Origin: Bugula neritina
Lineage: Eukaryota; Bryozoa; Gymnolaemata; Cheilostomatida; Bugulidae
Reading direction: 5' to 3'
Length of the DNA stretch: 64,000 bases
Assembly: GCA_964035545.1 (NCBI GenBank)
Contig: OZ037769.1
Location: 14,440,633 to 14,504,632, forward strand
Shown piece after piece: positions 25,949 to 36,948 of the stretch; within the stretch, counting starts at the first letter, position 1; the number at the start of each line of letters is the position of its first letter. Below the pieces are notes generated by a model. The model worked only from the letters and a program-made list of their open reading frames with translations, did no database searches and was not told the DNA's origin. Made by a program: the position numbers and the translations under genes.

Positions 25949-27680
25949 ACTCGGACTGTGTTTTCTATTTTATGTTTTAAAGCGGTTCAAATGTGGATCT
26001 TCTATAAAATATATTTTATTGATTGAAATGCACTGAACTACAGTGATAAGTGGTTTTCATCATGGAGTCTTGTGATATGAAGAGAAACACATGCTGTGTG
26101 CGTGTGATAAGCAAGAGAAATTATTCTATGTTTTTACTTATCATATATTTCTATTCCTAAACAGTCACTAAGCTATAATATAATCATGGAAGTTATTCTT
26201 TTTTCCAATTTTGTTCATTATGAAAACATATATGTTTTTATGTTTGTTTGATTCCTCCAAAGTTTTCATGTCAGAGTTCATCAGTTGCATTTTTCCGCTG
26301 TTATATATATAGCTACTTTCAATATCACATCAAAGCCTGATATGTGATAATGTGTACAAAGTCAATATTATGCTCATAGTTAATTTAAAAATACAAAGTT
26401 TACAGTTGAAAATATAATCATGTAAAAAATTAGTACTTGCTTATGATGATATGATATTTACATAGACCCAAATATTTATTTTAATAACAATATGTTGTAC
26501 ATAGTTGACTAGTAGCTTAAATTTATTTATCTAGTCCACTGTGTGTTAGTACTATTATATTATTTTACACCTATAATTTATTGTTATCACAGTTATTACA
26601 AATAATAAATTTTAGTGAAAACTTTATAAAATATTTATTGCAGTGCAACCATTATCAGACAAAGAAAAAAATGTTAGAAAAATTATGACTAGATGTGAAA
26701 AACATCAATGTTTAAATTAAGTATGTAATACGTTGTCATCTATAATGAATACATGCATTATTATCAGTTATAGTGCTAGTCCACTTATTTTAACTGAACA
26801 TAACTTATAAACTAAATCATCTTAAGACAGGAGGGGGGAATGGCACTTCATGTCCATAACTTGATGCCTTTTATTAGTTGAAAAAATTGAAAGAGTGTTA
26901 ATTCTATTACACTATGTCCAGTTATGTGGAAATTGTCATATAATTTAGGAACTTGCCAAAGGGGATGGCTAGCATATTTCAAGCCTGCAACAAATTAGTC
27001 CACAATTGCCATATGTTGGAAAATAAAGCATAAGTAAAATACATAAAACATCATAATTGCTTCCCACTTTAATACAAGCTGTAATGTGCTTTGGTAAAAT
27101 AGGCACAACAAAGGTTATAGATATACAGATATTGAAAAAAAGTGGTGACACCATTCAGCAGGTGATTGTTCTAGTATGCCAAAACATAGGCTGCTGGTAG
27201 CAAGCACTTGCTCTAGCCTGACAGTTTATTACATGCAAATGTACTAAGAATGTCACACTGAATTTTGGTCAATGAACATTTATTTTCACATAAATTTTAT
27301 AATGTGATATGTTTTGTATTTTATTAACTTCATATTTAAGGCATTTATGATTGCTAGGAGTTGTACTCTTTTCCTTGCCATTCCCATGATTTCTGTAATG
27401 ACTCATCATACAAGTTTACAAACTGGAACTCAGGTGGGACCAGAATGGATATTCTTTAAACTTTGTCATAACTATAATATGTATTTTCATAAGACTCATT
27501 GCTAACCTGCTGCCTGGAATGATGCTGCCTTGAACACAAATGTATTTATTTGTGTTCAGAGTACATGTGGAGTTGTCCTGCTTATGTTGTATAACCTGGG
27601 TAGACAAATCCAACAAGTTCTACTAAAACTAGCAAATAAAAAGAGTTGTCAACAGTCAGCCTGACTCTGTTACACAAACT

Positions 27681-28075
27681 TATATATACACACATGCACA
27701 CACACACACGCACACGCGCACACACACACACACACACGCACACGCACACGCACGCGCACGCACACGCACACGCACACACACACACGCACACACATACACA
27801 TACATACACACACACACACACGCACATACATACACATACATACACATACAAACACATACATACATACACATACATACACATACATACACATACATACACA
27901 TACATACATACACATACATACACATACATACACACATACACATACAAACACATACATACACATACATACACATACATACACATACATACACATACATACA
28001 CATACATACACATACATACACATACATACACATACATACACATACATACACATACATACACATACATACACATAA
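27681..28075. repeat. Compound CA / CATACA microsatellite
   Basis: A (CA)n block with CG-containing variants passes into a long run of CATACA/CATA units. Long frames of His-Thr or Tyr-Val-Cys on either strand are artefacts of this repeat. Confidence 0.98.
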
Positions 28076-28270
28076 ATCTATATACAAATTAGAAAGGGAG
28101 CGAAGATCAGGATTGACATGGCATGGAAAGACACCTTCAGTGCAGGTGTCTTGCACGTCTAGCCATAAGTCTCTCAAGGCTGTTCTCCGAGTCTAGTGCC
28201 TGTGTGATATGAACGCTAATTGCCTCAATTCAATACTAGAAAAGTTGTTGGGATTTATATAGAGGTCCTT

Positions 28271-28333
28271 GAGATCTCGCTTTAAGACATAGATATAATG
28301 GGTTTTGGCATGCGGTTTAAGTGTCCAGCCCAG

Positions 28334-28366
<33 letters not shown>

Positions 28367-28371
28367 ACTAG

Positions 28372-28424
<53 letters not shown>

Positions 28425-28493
28425 GTGTATACTGGGCTGGATGCTTAAACCCCATGCCAAAACCCCTTCTCTATGTCTTAAAGCGAGAAATCT
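28271..28493. repeat. Inverted repeat around a (TA)n core
   Basis: Left arm 28,271-28,336 and right arm 28,427-28,493 are near-perfect reverse complements (CTCGCTTTAAGACATAG, GGTTTTGGCATG, CCAGCCCAGTATA are shared), with a (TA)n tract at 28,334-28,432 as the loop. The right arm continues at 28,494-28,636 into a minus-strand fragment of the P2X-unit 3' flank. Confidence 0.85.
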
Positions 28494-28633
28494 GGCATAT
28501 TTTAAAACATTCTCAATTATCTTTGGGGGGTGGTTTCTTCTTCAGTTTGCATAAAGAGGGTTAAGCTATTTCATTTTTGTTGACCTGTGAGTGGAGTTTC
28601 AATGTGACATTGGAAAGATATAATATAACCATG

Positions 28634-28692
<59 letters not shown>

Positions 28693-28721
28693 GTATATAT
28701 ATATATATATATGCATATATA

Positions 28722-28766
<45 letters not shown>

Positions 28767-28791
28767 GTATATATATATATGCATATATATA

Positions 28792-28842
<51 letters not shown>

Positions 28843-28850
28843 GTATATTA
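28634..28850. repeat. (TA)n tract
   Basis: Long TA dinucleotide run with sporadic GCATA/CATATAG interruptions. It marks the left edge of the first P2X-containing unit. Confidence 0.95.
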
Positions 28851-30616
28851 TATAATATAACCAGTATATAATATATATCCAGCATGTAATATATATATCT
28901 AGTAGATATTATATAGTTGGTATATATAAATTGTGATTGGTCTGTGAAAAACTGGTCTCTAAACAAAGTGCTCACGAGTTTTATAAAAAGATATCAATAA
29001 TTGAATGCTAAAATTTATTAGTTGAAATGAAATATAATCACTGGTTTTGATATCCATCCATTTCAAACTTTTTGCATAGCAGGAGAAAAAGTGTGCTAGT
29101 TGTCAGAGTAATACACGTGATGACTGATGAATCAACAATGTTTTATAAAATGTGAGACAGAATAATTTAAAAAAAACACGTCGTAGAATAATTAAAATTG
29201 ACCATATGAAAGCAGTGCCAATAACATGCATAAGTTTGTCCGACTCTCTTATTCAAAGTACTAATGTACATAATCTGTTACTTTTTTAATAAGTGCAGCT
29301 AATTTGCAATGCTTAGATGATGGTCTTTAGCTGGTGGCGATTGTCTCCCATGTTACATCATATCTTATGCTTTTATCTTCAAGGTATTATATTTGTTTGC
29401 TTAGATTTGAGAAATGTTTGCAGTTACAGTGTTCAATAGTTTTAGCATGGTTATATAACTCTTAGATGTCACATTGAACCTCCTTAACAGCACTCATAGG
29501 TCAATAAAAATTAGGTAACGATCCTCTTTATGCAAATTGAAGTAGTAAAACACCCCCTAAAATAATTATTGAGAATGTTTTAAGATATGCCAGAATTGTA
29601 CCTTTCCAAGAAATAAAGAGCACTTCAATAGTGAAGCACCTATGTACTAAAAAGCCATAGGCAGCAATAGTTACAGGTGTACCGTGAATTATGAGAAGCA
29701 GGCTACCTACCCCAAAACATCAATGGGAATAAGAAAAAGAGCATGGTTTAACTCACACCAAAAGCTCACTGAGGATTAGGCTACGCTTGTATGATTGACT
29801 CAATATATGATCAAAAAAGAAACTTTCAAAACACAGTCTTCCACTTATCTATTTCCTACCTTCTACTAGCACTAAAAAATTGTACAACAGCATATAAGTC
29901 TGATCTACCTGCCTTTTAAATAGAAAAAGGTTTATACCCTGTAATATATCTACCACATCTCAGTAAAATGTTCAAGTACTAACCACACTCATATTATCTT
30001 ATTTTAAACCAATTTTAAAAGCCAGCACTCAAATTATACCAGTTCTTTTAGCGTTATAAGGATCAACTTTTAAATTAAGTAATTGAAAATGCTATTCTTT
30101 AAATGCTAAAGAGCACAAAGATACAGCTACTACTATGAATGTGTGGGCGCCAAAAATTTATTCATGCAAAAATTAGCTTAATGAAATTAAAAAGAAGTTT
30201 TAAATTTTTCGCTACTCTATTATATTTGTAGCAGTAAAACAAATACTACAGAAATTTAAGAAGTGATTATATATATGACAAATTATTTTATATTTATTAT
30301 AGATAAAATAAATGAAAAAAAATTATCTGAACTTATAAAAAAATTGTTGCAATGCATCAAAAATATATTAGAACATGTCTCGCCTAGACAATAAGTTTGA
30401 TAAGCAGAGAATAATTGCCCAAAACTGATAGCAGCATATTTAATCAAGCTGCCTTTTAGGCTAAACGCAGATAATTGTAAATGGAGCTGGAAAATATTAT
30501 TTGTTGATTGTTGTACAATAAATATTTGACCTAATTCCAGCATACGTATGCAGGACAACTATTTACTTCAAATGAATGAAGAGCTCTCAAGACGTAACCA
30601 GTGCAGCTGGTTATAC
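28840..30616 (-). repeat. P2X-unit 1, 3' flank (continues at 38,131-39,513)
   Basis: This non-coding segment is nearly identical to 39,690-41,465 and partly similar to 43,640-44,400 and 46,730-47,000. It is the 3' flank of a P2X-like gene (minus strand). The match breaks at 30,616 exactly where a Gypsy LTR begins and resumes after that element at 38,127. No convincing coding frame was seen in it. Confidence 0.8.
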
Positions 30617-30921
30617 TGTTATAATTTTCAAATTTAGGGTTGATGTGCTATCCAGAGAGTCTATTTATTTACTATAGAACTGCACCAGGATAAGTCGAGT
30701 GAACGAGTATATTTTACACACAATTATACATTATAAAAACGATACATTATTTCCTAACAAGTTACACATCTAATCTATTTCACACTCTAGCTTCGACTGA
30801 GTTAGCAGCGGGAAACTACAATTGCTGCTAACTATCAACTACGCTAATTGGTTATCCATTGTTCCGGGTCAATACCGCGACCCTACATGTTGTGCTGCTA
30901 GTAGTTCCACGAACCACCACA
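30617..30921 (-). repeat. Element A 3' LTR
   Basis: 305 bp, identical to the copy at 37,822-38,126 except for three substitutions. It is the 3' LTR because the coding frames are on the minus strand. Confidence 0.97.
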
Positions 30922-30937
30922 CCGCCCCCACCAGCAG
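30922..30937 (-). other. Element A polypurine tract
   Basis: On the minus strand a G-rich run, GGTGGGGGCGG, immediately precedes the 3' LTR, the place where plus-strand DNA synthesis is primed. Confidence 0.7.
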
Positions 30938-31210
30938 AAAGCCATCTTTCTGATATATATATAAAAAAAAACATTCATTGGTAACCGCATACATCAGTGG
31001 ACAAAATAATACATAATATACAGGAAGAGACATAATAATAGACAGAATCATTATAACGATCCGTTGCATACAATTGGCCAGCTGTAGATAGACAAGGAAT
31101 ACTAGCTAGCTGTGGTGTTAGACAGGGGATAACCTGTTAAGCAGTCAAACATTTACATGACATCTTGGCTTCTCCCAAGAGGCGGAGTTGGAGTACTCCG
31201 GGTAGTCTAA

Positions 31211-32288
31211 CTAGAGTCCTTGTTGGGCACGCCGGTGCTTGGCTTGGCATGTACACAGTTTCCGTTTCATACGGCATACGGATCCTTTTAGCTGGAAGAG
31301 TCCTGTTGTAGTGTTAAGTAGATCTGGTGCCAGCTGGGTGAACTCTTCTTGTAATCGTAGGAGGCGTTCTTCTACTGTGGCTAGGCGTACTGGGTCTGGG
31401 GACGGTGTCCGTCTGCGGCGCAAGGGTGGACTGGGGGACCTGGTTCGTCTCTTCGTCGGGGTAGGGGAGATCTCTCCTTCTTCTGGATATGTAGTTTCTT
31501 CGGGGGTGTATGTAATTTGAGGGCGGTCAGACACCAACGGGGATTGTTGGCGGGCGTTGTCTAACACACGTTGGAACCCCGAGGACAGAACGGCTAATAG
31601 CATGGCCTTCTTCACCAGAGGTCGTATAAGTGTGAGGAACTCCGGGTATAGCTTAGCGTCGACCACGTAGTTTTCTCCAGGGAAACAGCCCGCCGCTCGG
31701 TGTCTGGTGACGGGGTAGGGATACACATCATTGTACCCGCAGGGGCAGAATGTTAGTAGGAGATGAGCATTGACGTGTAGTTTAAGGGAGCGGTGAGAGG
31801 CGCAATCTTCACCACAGATCTGGCATCTCGTCCGTCCTCTGAACCCCCAGGCCGTTTCTATTTCTTTCTCTGTTTGTGGAGACACCCACCGCGAACGGCG
31901 GCGTAGTGGCTCAGGTCGGTCACCACTAGCATACTCCTCCGGATACGGAGCGGGAAGTGTTCTATCCCGTACCCTGGTTGTAGCGGGTCGAGTGTAATCT
32001 GAAAAAGTTTCAACAGTTTTAATACAGTACACTGCTGTGTTGTCAGCTTGAACAGCTTGGCAACTCCTAATTCAGTTACCTCGTAGAGATTAATGGTAGT
32101 GAATAGTCAGATAGAACACGTATTGCAATGAGATTATAAAAATCTCTAAGTCAAACTGAGTTCTTACTACGGTATTTCACTAACCTATCTCCAGCTCGAT
32201 TGACTCAGTGAGTCAGAGCTGAGCGATGCAATCTAGTTTCGTATTAAGATATAGTTAACTCACCCCACGATCTGTTGTCGTAAGACAT
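31211..32288 (-). CDS. Element A 3' accessory protein: tandem zinc finger, basic Ser/Pro-rich region, coiled coil; probably two exons
   Basis: An open frame runs from 32,032 to 31,211 in the place where retroviruses carry env. It has a classical C-x2-C-x12-H-x3-H finger (CQICGEDC...HVNAH) followed at once by C-x-C-x12-H-x4-C, then an Arg/Ser/Pro-rich stretch (RRTRSPSPPLRRRRTPSPDP) and a leucine-rich segment suited to a coiled coil. No signal peptide or membrane segment is seen, so it is not an obvious envelope protein. Splicing evidence: ATG at 32,288 begins a 25-nt exon ending in a strong donor (GTGAGT from 32,263). A pyrimidine-rich acceptor TTTTTCAG ends at 31,999, and the phases join to give 271 codons including the stop. 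Function unknown; nucleic-acid binding is inferred from the fingers and basic region. Confidence 0.75.
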
Positions 32289-32312
32289 ACTGAATGTGTG
32301 AAATGGTTTGAA

Positions 32313-32906
32313 CTACTGCTTAGAAACACGTCTACTCCTGACTGCATCAGCGTATGAAAAGATCGAGCAACGTGGTTGGGGTGCGTGATCAAGACTTTGT
32401 GCACCCGACGGATGAATTTTGTTTCTATTTCCGCCGATACAAAAGTTGATATTTCCGTGGTGTTGACAACTCCCACATTTGCTCGATTCTTTTCTCGTAC
32501 GGTTTTCCCCTAGACTTTCATGTGTGCCGCTTTTAACGCAGTCACATACGAAGTCCTTCAAGTATGCGGGGGGTTGCCTCGTACGCTGTCCCCTTTCTAG
32601 GGGGGGTGACACGCTTGCCGGTTCGTTAGTAGGGGCCTCTAATGGTGTCTCTACTTCACCGTCAGCGGTCACTTCTTCTTGTTCTCCGGATGGAGCCCCT
32701 CCCTCCGTGGGGGTTTGCACTTCCGGAACCGGCTCGGTTTCTGGAAGTGATGGAATTAGACTTGGCGGTGGCGGACACGCTTCTGTTGACAAAAGCTGCC
32801 GCTCCTCCCTCACCATGTTTTCTTCCCGCGGTATGACCACTTCGTATTCAGGTCCATGCCGCCGTCGCCCGCGCGTTGTTGTTTGCCTCCTGGGCTCTAA
32901 CAACGG
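32313..32906 (-). CDS. Element A pol C-terminal tail, out of frame with integrase
   Basis: This frame begins inside the C15 run (+ strand G15, about 32,905-32,919) at the end of the integrase. It encodes a Pro/Glu-rich segment and then RTRQPPAYLKDFVC, a motif typical of the extreme C-terminus of animal Gypsy pol proteins. It therefore looks like the rest of the integrase polyprotein displaced by a length change in the homopolymer rather than a separate gene. Confidence 0.7.
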   Translation of the reverse strand, partial: PLLEPRRQTTTRGRRRHGPEYEVVIPREENMVREERQLLSTEACPPPPSLIPSLPETEPVPEVQTPTEGGAPSGEQEEVTADGEVETPLEAPTNEPASVSPPLERGQRTRQPPAYLKDFVCDCVKSGTHESLGENRTRKESSKCGSCQHHGNINFCIGGNRNKIHPSGAQSLDHAPQPRCSIFSYADAVRSRRVSKQ

Positions 32907-35900
32907 GGGGGGGGGGGGGCTTCTCCCACTCCGCCGGGGCTAGCCCAATACAGTTTCAAGCGAGACTCATTCTGGATAGACACCTGTCCTGAGCGCTCAA
33001 TCTTGTACGTATGATTGGGCATAGCCTCGACGACCACGTAGGGGCCTACAAACTTAGGCTTCAGCTTATCAGCCTGTCCGCGGCGCCTACGGTAATTGAC
33101 CATCCACACCTTATCTCCCCTTTGATAGAGAGGGGGTTCATCGGAATCTTCGTGCCGCACCATCCACTGCTGTTGGCGCAGTATATCGTGTGCGGCCTTC
33201 ATCCGTTCCACTAGTTCACTGGCATACTCGTGGACTGAGTTATCTTGCTCTGGAACGTGATAGGTGAGATGGTCAGGGACACGAGTCTCTCTCCCGAGCA
33301 TCAAGAGGTTTGGGGTCTCACCAGTACTGGTGTGTGGGGTGCTACGGTATGCACGCATGACTTGGGGCAACACCGTATCCCATTCCTCTTGACCTCGTCC
33401 AAGGAGGAGACTCCGGAGTGCATCACCTAGCATCCGGTTGTTGCGCTCCACCACCCCGTTACCTTGAGGGTGGTAGGGGGTGGTCCTGCTCTGATTTACT
33501 CCCCAGAGGCGGCAAAGGTCGCTCATCAGTTGAGACTGGAATTGAGCGCCTTGATCAGAGTGTATCTGTTCAGGGAGCCCAAAATAACAGAATACATGTT
33601 GGTCTAGTGCCCTGGCCACTGTTGGGGCTGATGCATCTGGGATAGCCAGAGCATCCGCCCACCTAGTAAAGTGGTCGGTTAGTACTAGGATCCAATTATT
33701 GCCTCTGGGGGTCAGGGGCATGGGTCCGACCAGGTCTACAGCGACTACTTGCCAGGGCCTACCAGCGTATAGCCTCCGCCGTCCTGCTTCACCAGGGGGG
33801 CGGCTATGCTTACTGGCCTGGCAGATCTCACACTGTTTGACTCTGAGCCGGACATCACGCTCCATTTGTGGCCAATACCACCGAAGTCGTAATTTGGACA
33901 TCACTCGCTTGACCCCTGCGTGGGCCTGCTTGTGAGTATCCCAAATCAACTCACGGCGGATGGCTGTGGGGCAGACTACCCTCTTCCTTTCCGGGTATCT
34001 GCCGCTGGCAGCTAGAGAGATGGTTAGCAACCCATCCTGCCCGATCCGCAGCGAGTCTCAACGCTGACAGTATAGCCGGAACTCGGCGCATCCCTGTCGT
34101 ATGCGTTCCTCGCTGGGTCGTCGCCCTTCCCTTTTGGCCCGGTATATGTCTGCCACGACTCCAGGCAGCTCTTCTTGGAGCTTCTTCAGCTCTCGAACAT
34201 TACCGGCCAGTACAGGGTTGGCGCGGAGGTTTTGTACATCCTCCGGGGACTCATCAACTCTTTGCCTGAGTTGACCTTGATCCCAGTCAAACGGTGCTCC
34301 GTGATGAGTCAGCGTCTCCAACTCGCATCGCGGGGGACCTCCATCCCTCCTCTCGATGTTGAGACACTGTTAACAACCTCCGTCAGGTCGGCGACTCAAC
34401 CCATCCGCATTGCTGTGTCTCTTGCCCGGTCGATGTTCGATCCGGTATGAGAATTCAGCTAGGATTTCGAGCCACCGGGCGACCTGACTAGAGGGCTCTG
34501 CTCTCCTGCACAACCAGATCAGCGAGGCATGATCCGTACGCAGCCGGAACTTCCTGCCATATAGGTATGGTCTGAAGTGCTTCACTGACTTGATTACTGC
34601 CAGCAGCTCCTTGCGGGTAGTGCAGTAATTTCGTTCAGCGGGTGAGAGAGACTTGCTGTAGTAGGCTACTACTACCTCTCGGCCTTCCTGCACTTGTGAC
34701 AGCACAGCGCCAACATTTTGGTCACTGGCGTCCGTGTCTAGGATGTACTCCAGAGTGGGGTCTGGGTAGGCCAAGATGGGCGCCGTTAGTAGGCAGCCCT
34801 TGAGGCGGTCGAACGCTTCTTGCTCGACTGGAGTCCACTGCCACGTCACTCCCTTTGCGGTGAGCCGGTTTAACGGCTGGGCTATGCCCGCAAAGTCTGG
34901 TATGTATTGCCTGTAATACCCTACCAGCCCCAAGAAAGCCCGGAGTCCGGTCAAGTCTTGGGGGGTGACCCAGTCTTCTACTGCCCGTACCTTTTCGGGA
35001 TCCGTTGCCACGCCGTTTCGACCGACGACGTGCCCCAGATACTTGACCTCCGGCTGCAATAGAGCGCACTTGGAAGGTTTGAGCTTAAGACCGGCACCTC
35101 GGAGTCTCTCGAAAACCTCCTGCAGACAACTGACATGTGTCTCGAAGTCTGGAGAGATTACGATGACATCATCGAGGTAGACCAGCAGTGTCTTCCAATG
35201 GAGTCCGCTAAGGACTTGTTCCATCAGCCTCTGGAAGGTGGCTGGGGCGGAGGTTAACCCGAAGGGCAGCACCTTCCACTTCCACAAACCGTCCCGTGTG
35301 ATAAACGCCGCTTTCTCTTGGGCGTCGGGACTCAGAGGAACCTGCCAATAGCCGCTTAGCAAGTCTAACGTACTGAAGTACTTGCTGCCGGCTAGGGCGT
35401 CCAATGACTCGTCAATACCAGGTAGAGGGTAGGCGTCCTGTATGGTTACGCTATTGAGTTTGCGGTAGTCCACACAGAACCGCCAACTACCGTCTTTCTT
35501 CCGGACCAGTACGACTGGCGAGCTCCACGCACTATGGGCGGGCTCTATCAGTCCCCGGTCCAGAAGATCCCGTACTTGTCGGCTAACCTCCTTCTCTTTC
35601 TCCGGCCCCAGCCTGCGTGTGGGCTGCCGGACAGGGACTGTCCCTGCAGTCAGCGGTATTTCGTGTCTGACAATTCCAGTCAGTCCCACGTCATGCTCTC
35701 CGCTGCTGAACACATCACCGTAGTCGCGTAGTAACTTAGCCATAGCTTGGCGTTCTCTGTTACTCGCGCAGCCGCCACTGGCTGTTTCGTACAACTCCCG
35801 GAGATGTGTTGGGACTGCCCCCCGTCCCTGAATAGGGCACTGAGGGGGTGCCTCCGTTGCATCACCCAGCGACGGGCCTACGTCTCCCTCCTGAACAGAG

Positions 35901-36027
35901 TGAAAACGGCCCAGCATCGACCCAGCCGGGAGCTTGATAGGCTCGGTAAAGGGGTTGACACACTGCACTAAGATCTCCCCTTGCTCAGTCAGCTGATTCA
36001 GACTGCTGGCAAGTTGGCAAGTGGCGC
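32897..36027 (-). CDS. pol: Element A pol: reverse transcriptase, RNase H, integrase (two in-frame stops)
   Basis: A single minus-strand frame, broken only by TAA at 34,370-34,372 and TGA at 34,058-34,060. RT: FCVDYRKLN, LDLLSGYWQ, the catalytic YLDD and LGHVV. RNase H: DTDAS, a Glu in TTRKELLAV and RTDH. Integrase: an HHCC zinc site (THKQAHAG, CEIC), the DDE triad in VAVDLVG, SDQGAQFQ and GVVERNN, and a basic C-terminal segment ending in Pro residues from the C15 tract. RT is in the -1 frame relative to protease. Apart from the stops every signature residue is present, consistent with very recent insertion. Human-genome-style chromodomains are absent. Confidence 0.93.
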
Positions 36028-36948
36028 GCCTTCAACCACCCCGAGTCCAGAGATCCGGCTACTATTCACCCTGCAGTGAATGGTAGCCCGGGAGCGGCCT
36101 GGTATGATACGGTTGCGTACCACTTGCACACCTCCCACTAAAGGGCGGCCGAACTTGTCGATGCAGGCGAGTTCCCGCCCGGACATCATCATTGCAGATC
36201 TGCTAAAATCTATGTGACATCCGTGCCGTTTAAGGAACGGCATCCCGAGGATAGCATCCTCCTTGAGCTGACTGACGATGAACGTCTCTTGGATCGTTTG
36301 ATCACGGACTCGTCCCGTCAGCTCAATTATACCATAGAAGGGAAGGCACGACCCGTCAGCGAGGGTGCCGTATTCCCCTTCGTATGCTTCCATCTCGCCC
36401 CTGACCCTAGTACTGAGGGTGTCAAAGAGTTGGCGGCTTAAGAGGTTTGTGGTACAGCCCGAATCAATGAGGAAAGTAACAGCTTTGCCTTCCAGTTTAC
36501 CGGGCAAGAAATAGCTGTTCCCATGGGGCTGCGCCTGAACTCTCCCTTCAGGCCTTACTCTCGCAGGGAGTACCTCCCTCGCTTTGGGTCGCGAAGGAGG
36601 TCTCTTAGGGCGGTGGTAGGTAGGCCTCGGGGGTGCCGAGGCTAGATTCTCAGCTACCTTTGTGGGCTCCCATCCAGATTCTTGGACTTGTAGCCCTGTG
36701 AATCTGTTGTGAAGGGGCATAGAAAAGGCAGCTGCGGGGCGAAGCCCCTTGCTGGTCCGTCGTGGCTGTTGCCACTGTTGGTTGCCAGTACGCGGTACCC
36801 GTCTGGGTGACCTGCGTTTCTTCTTCCCTGGAGGTTTCATCGTCGGCCCGCGGAAGGTGGGAACATCTGCGGGCCGCGGTAGTTTAACCCCTGATTTAGG
36901 AAGGGACAATATCGGCGGAAATGTCCTTGATTTCCGCACTCCCAGCAA
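35998..36948 (-). CDS. pro: Element A protease frame
   Basis: The frame overlaps the end of gag by about 110 nt and would be entered by -1 frameshifting at 36,882-36,888. A basic linker comes first, then an aspartic protease domain with the active-site IDSGCTTNLL (about residues 161-170 of the open frame) and the flap/second hydrophobic motif AILGMPFL. It ends at TGA 35,998-36,000 and overlaps the RT frame by only ~30 nt. Confidence 0.88.
   Translation of the reverse strand: MLGVRKSRTFPPILSLPKSGVKLPRPADVPTFRGPTMKPPGKKKRRSPRRVPRTGNQQWQQPRRTSKGLRPAAAFSMPLHNRFTGLQVQESGWEPTKVAENLASAPPRPTYHRPKRPPSRPKAREVLPARVRPEGRVQAQPHGNSYFLPGKLEGKAVTFLIDSGCTTNLLSRQLFDTLSTRVRGEMEAYEGEYGTLADGSCLPFYGIIELTGRVRDQTIQETFIVSQLKEDAILGMPFLKRHGCHIDFSRSAMMMSGRELACIDKFGRPLVGGVQVVRNRIIPGRSRATIHCRVNSSRISGLGVVEGAPLANLPAV

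Noticed and set aside
27582-28177. Long frames on both strands (His-Thr or Tyr-Val-Cys repeats)
   Set aside because: Pure translation of the CA/CATACA microsatellite; no codon bias or homology.
31239-31520. Plus-strand frames across element A (also 32,479-32,943 and 37,266-37,652)
   Set aside because: Antisense shadows of GC-rich Gypsy coding frames; motifs exist only on the minus strand.
32255-32476. 73-codon minus-strand frame ending at the predicted donor
   Set aside because: Its phase at the donor does not join the zinc-finger frame, while the short ATG exon at 32,288 in another frame does.
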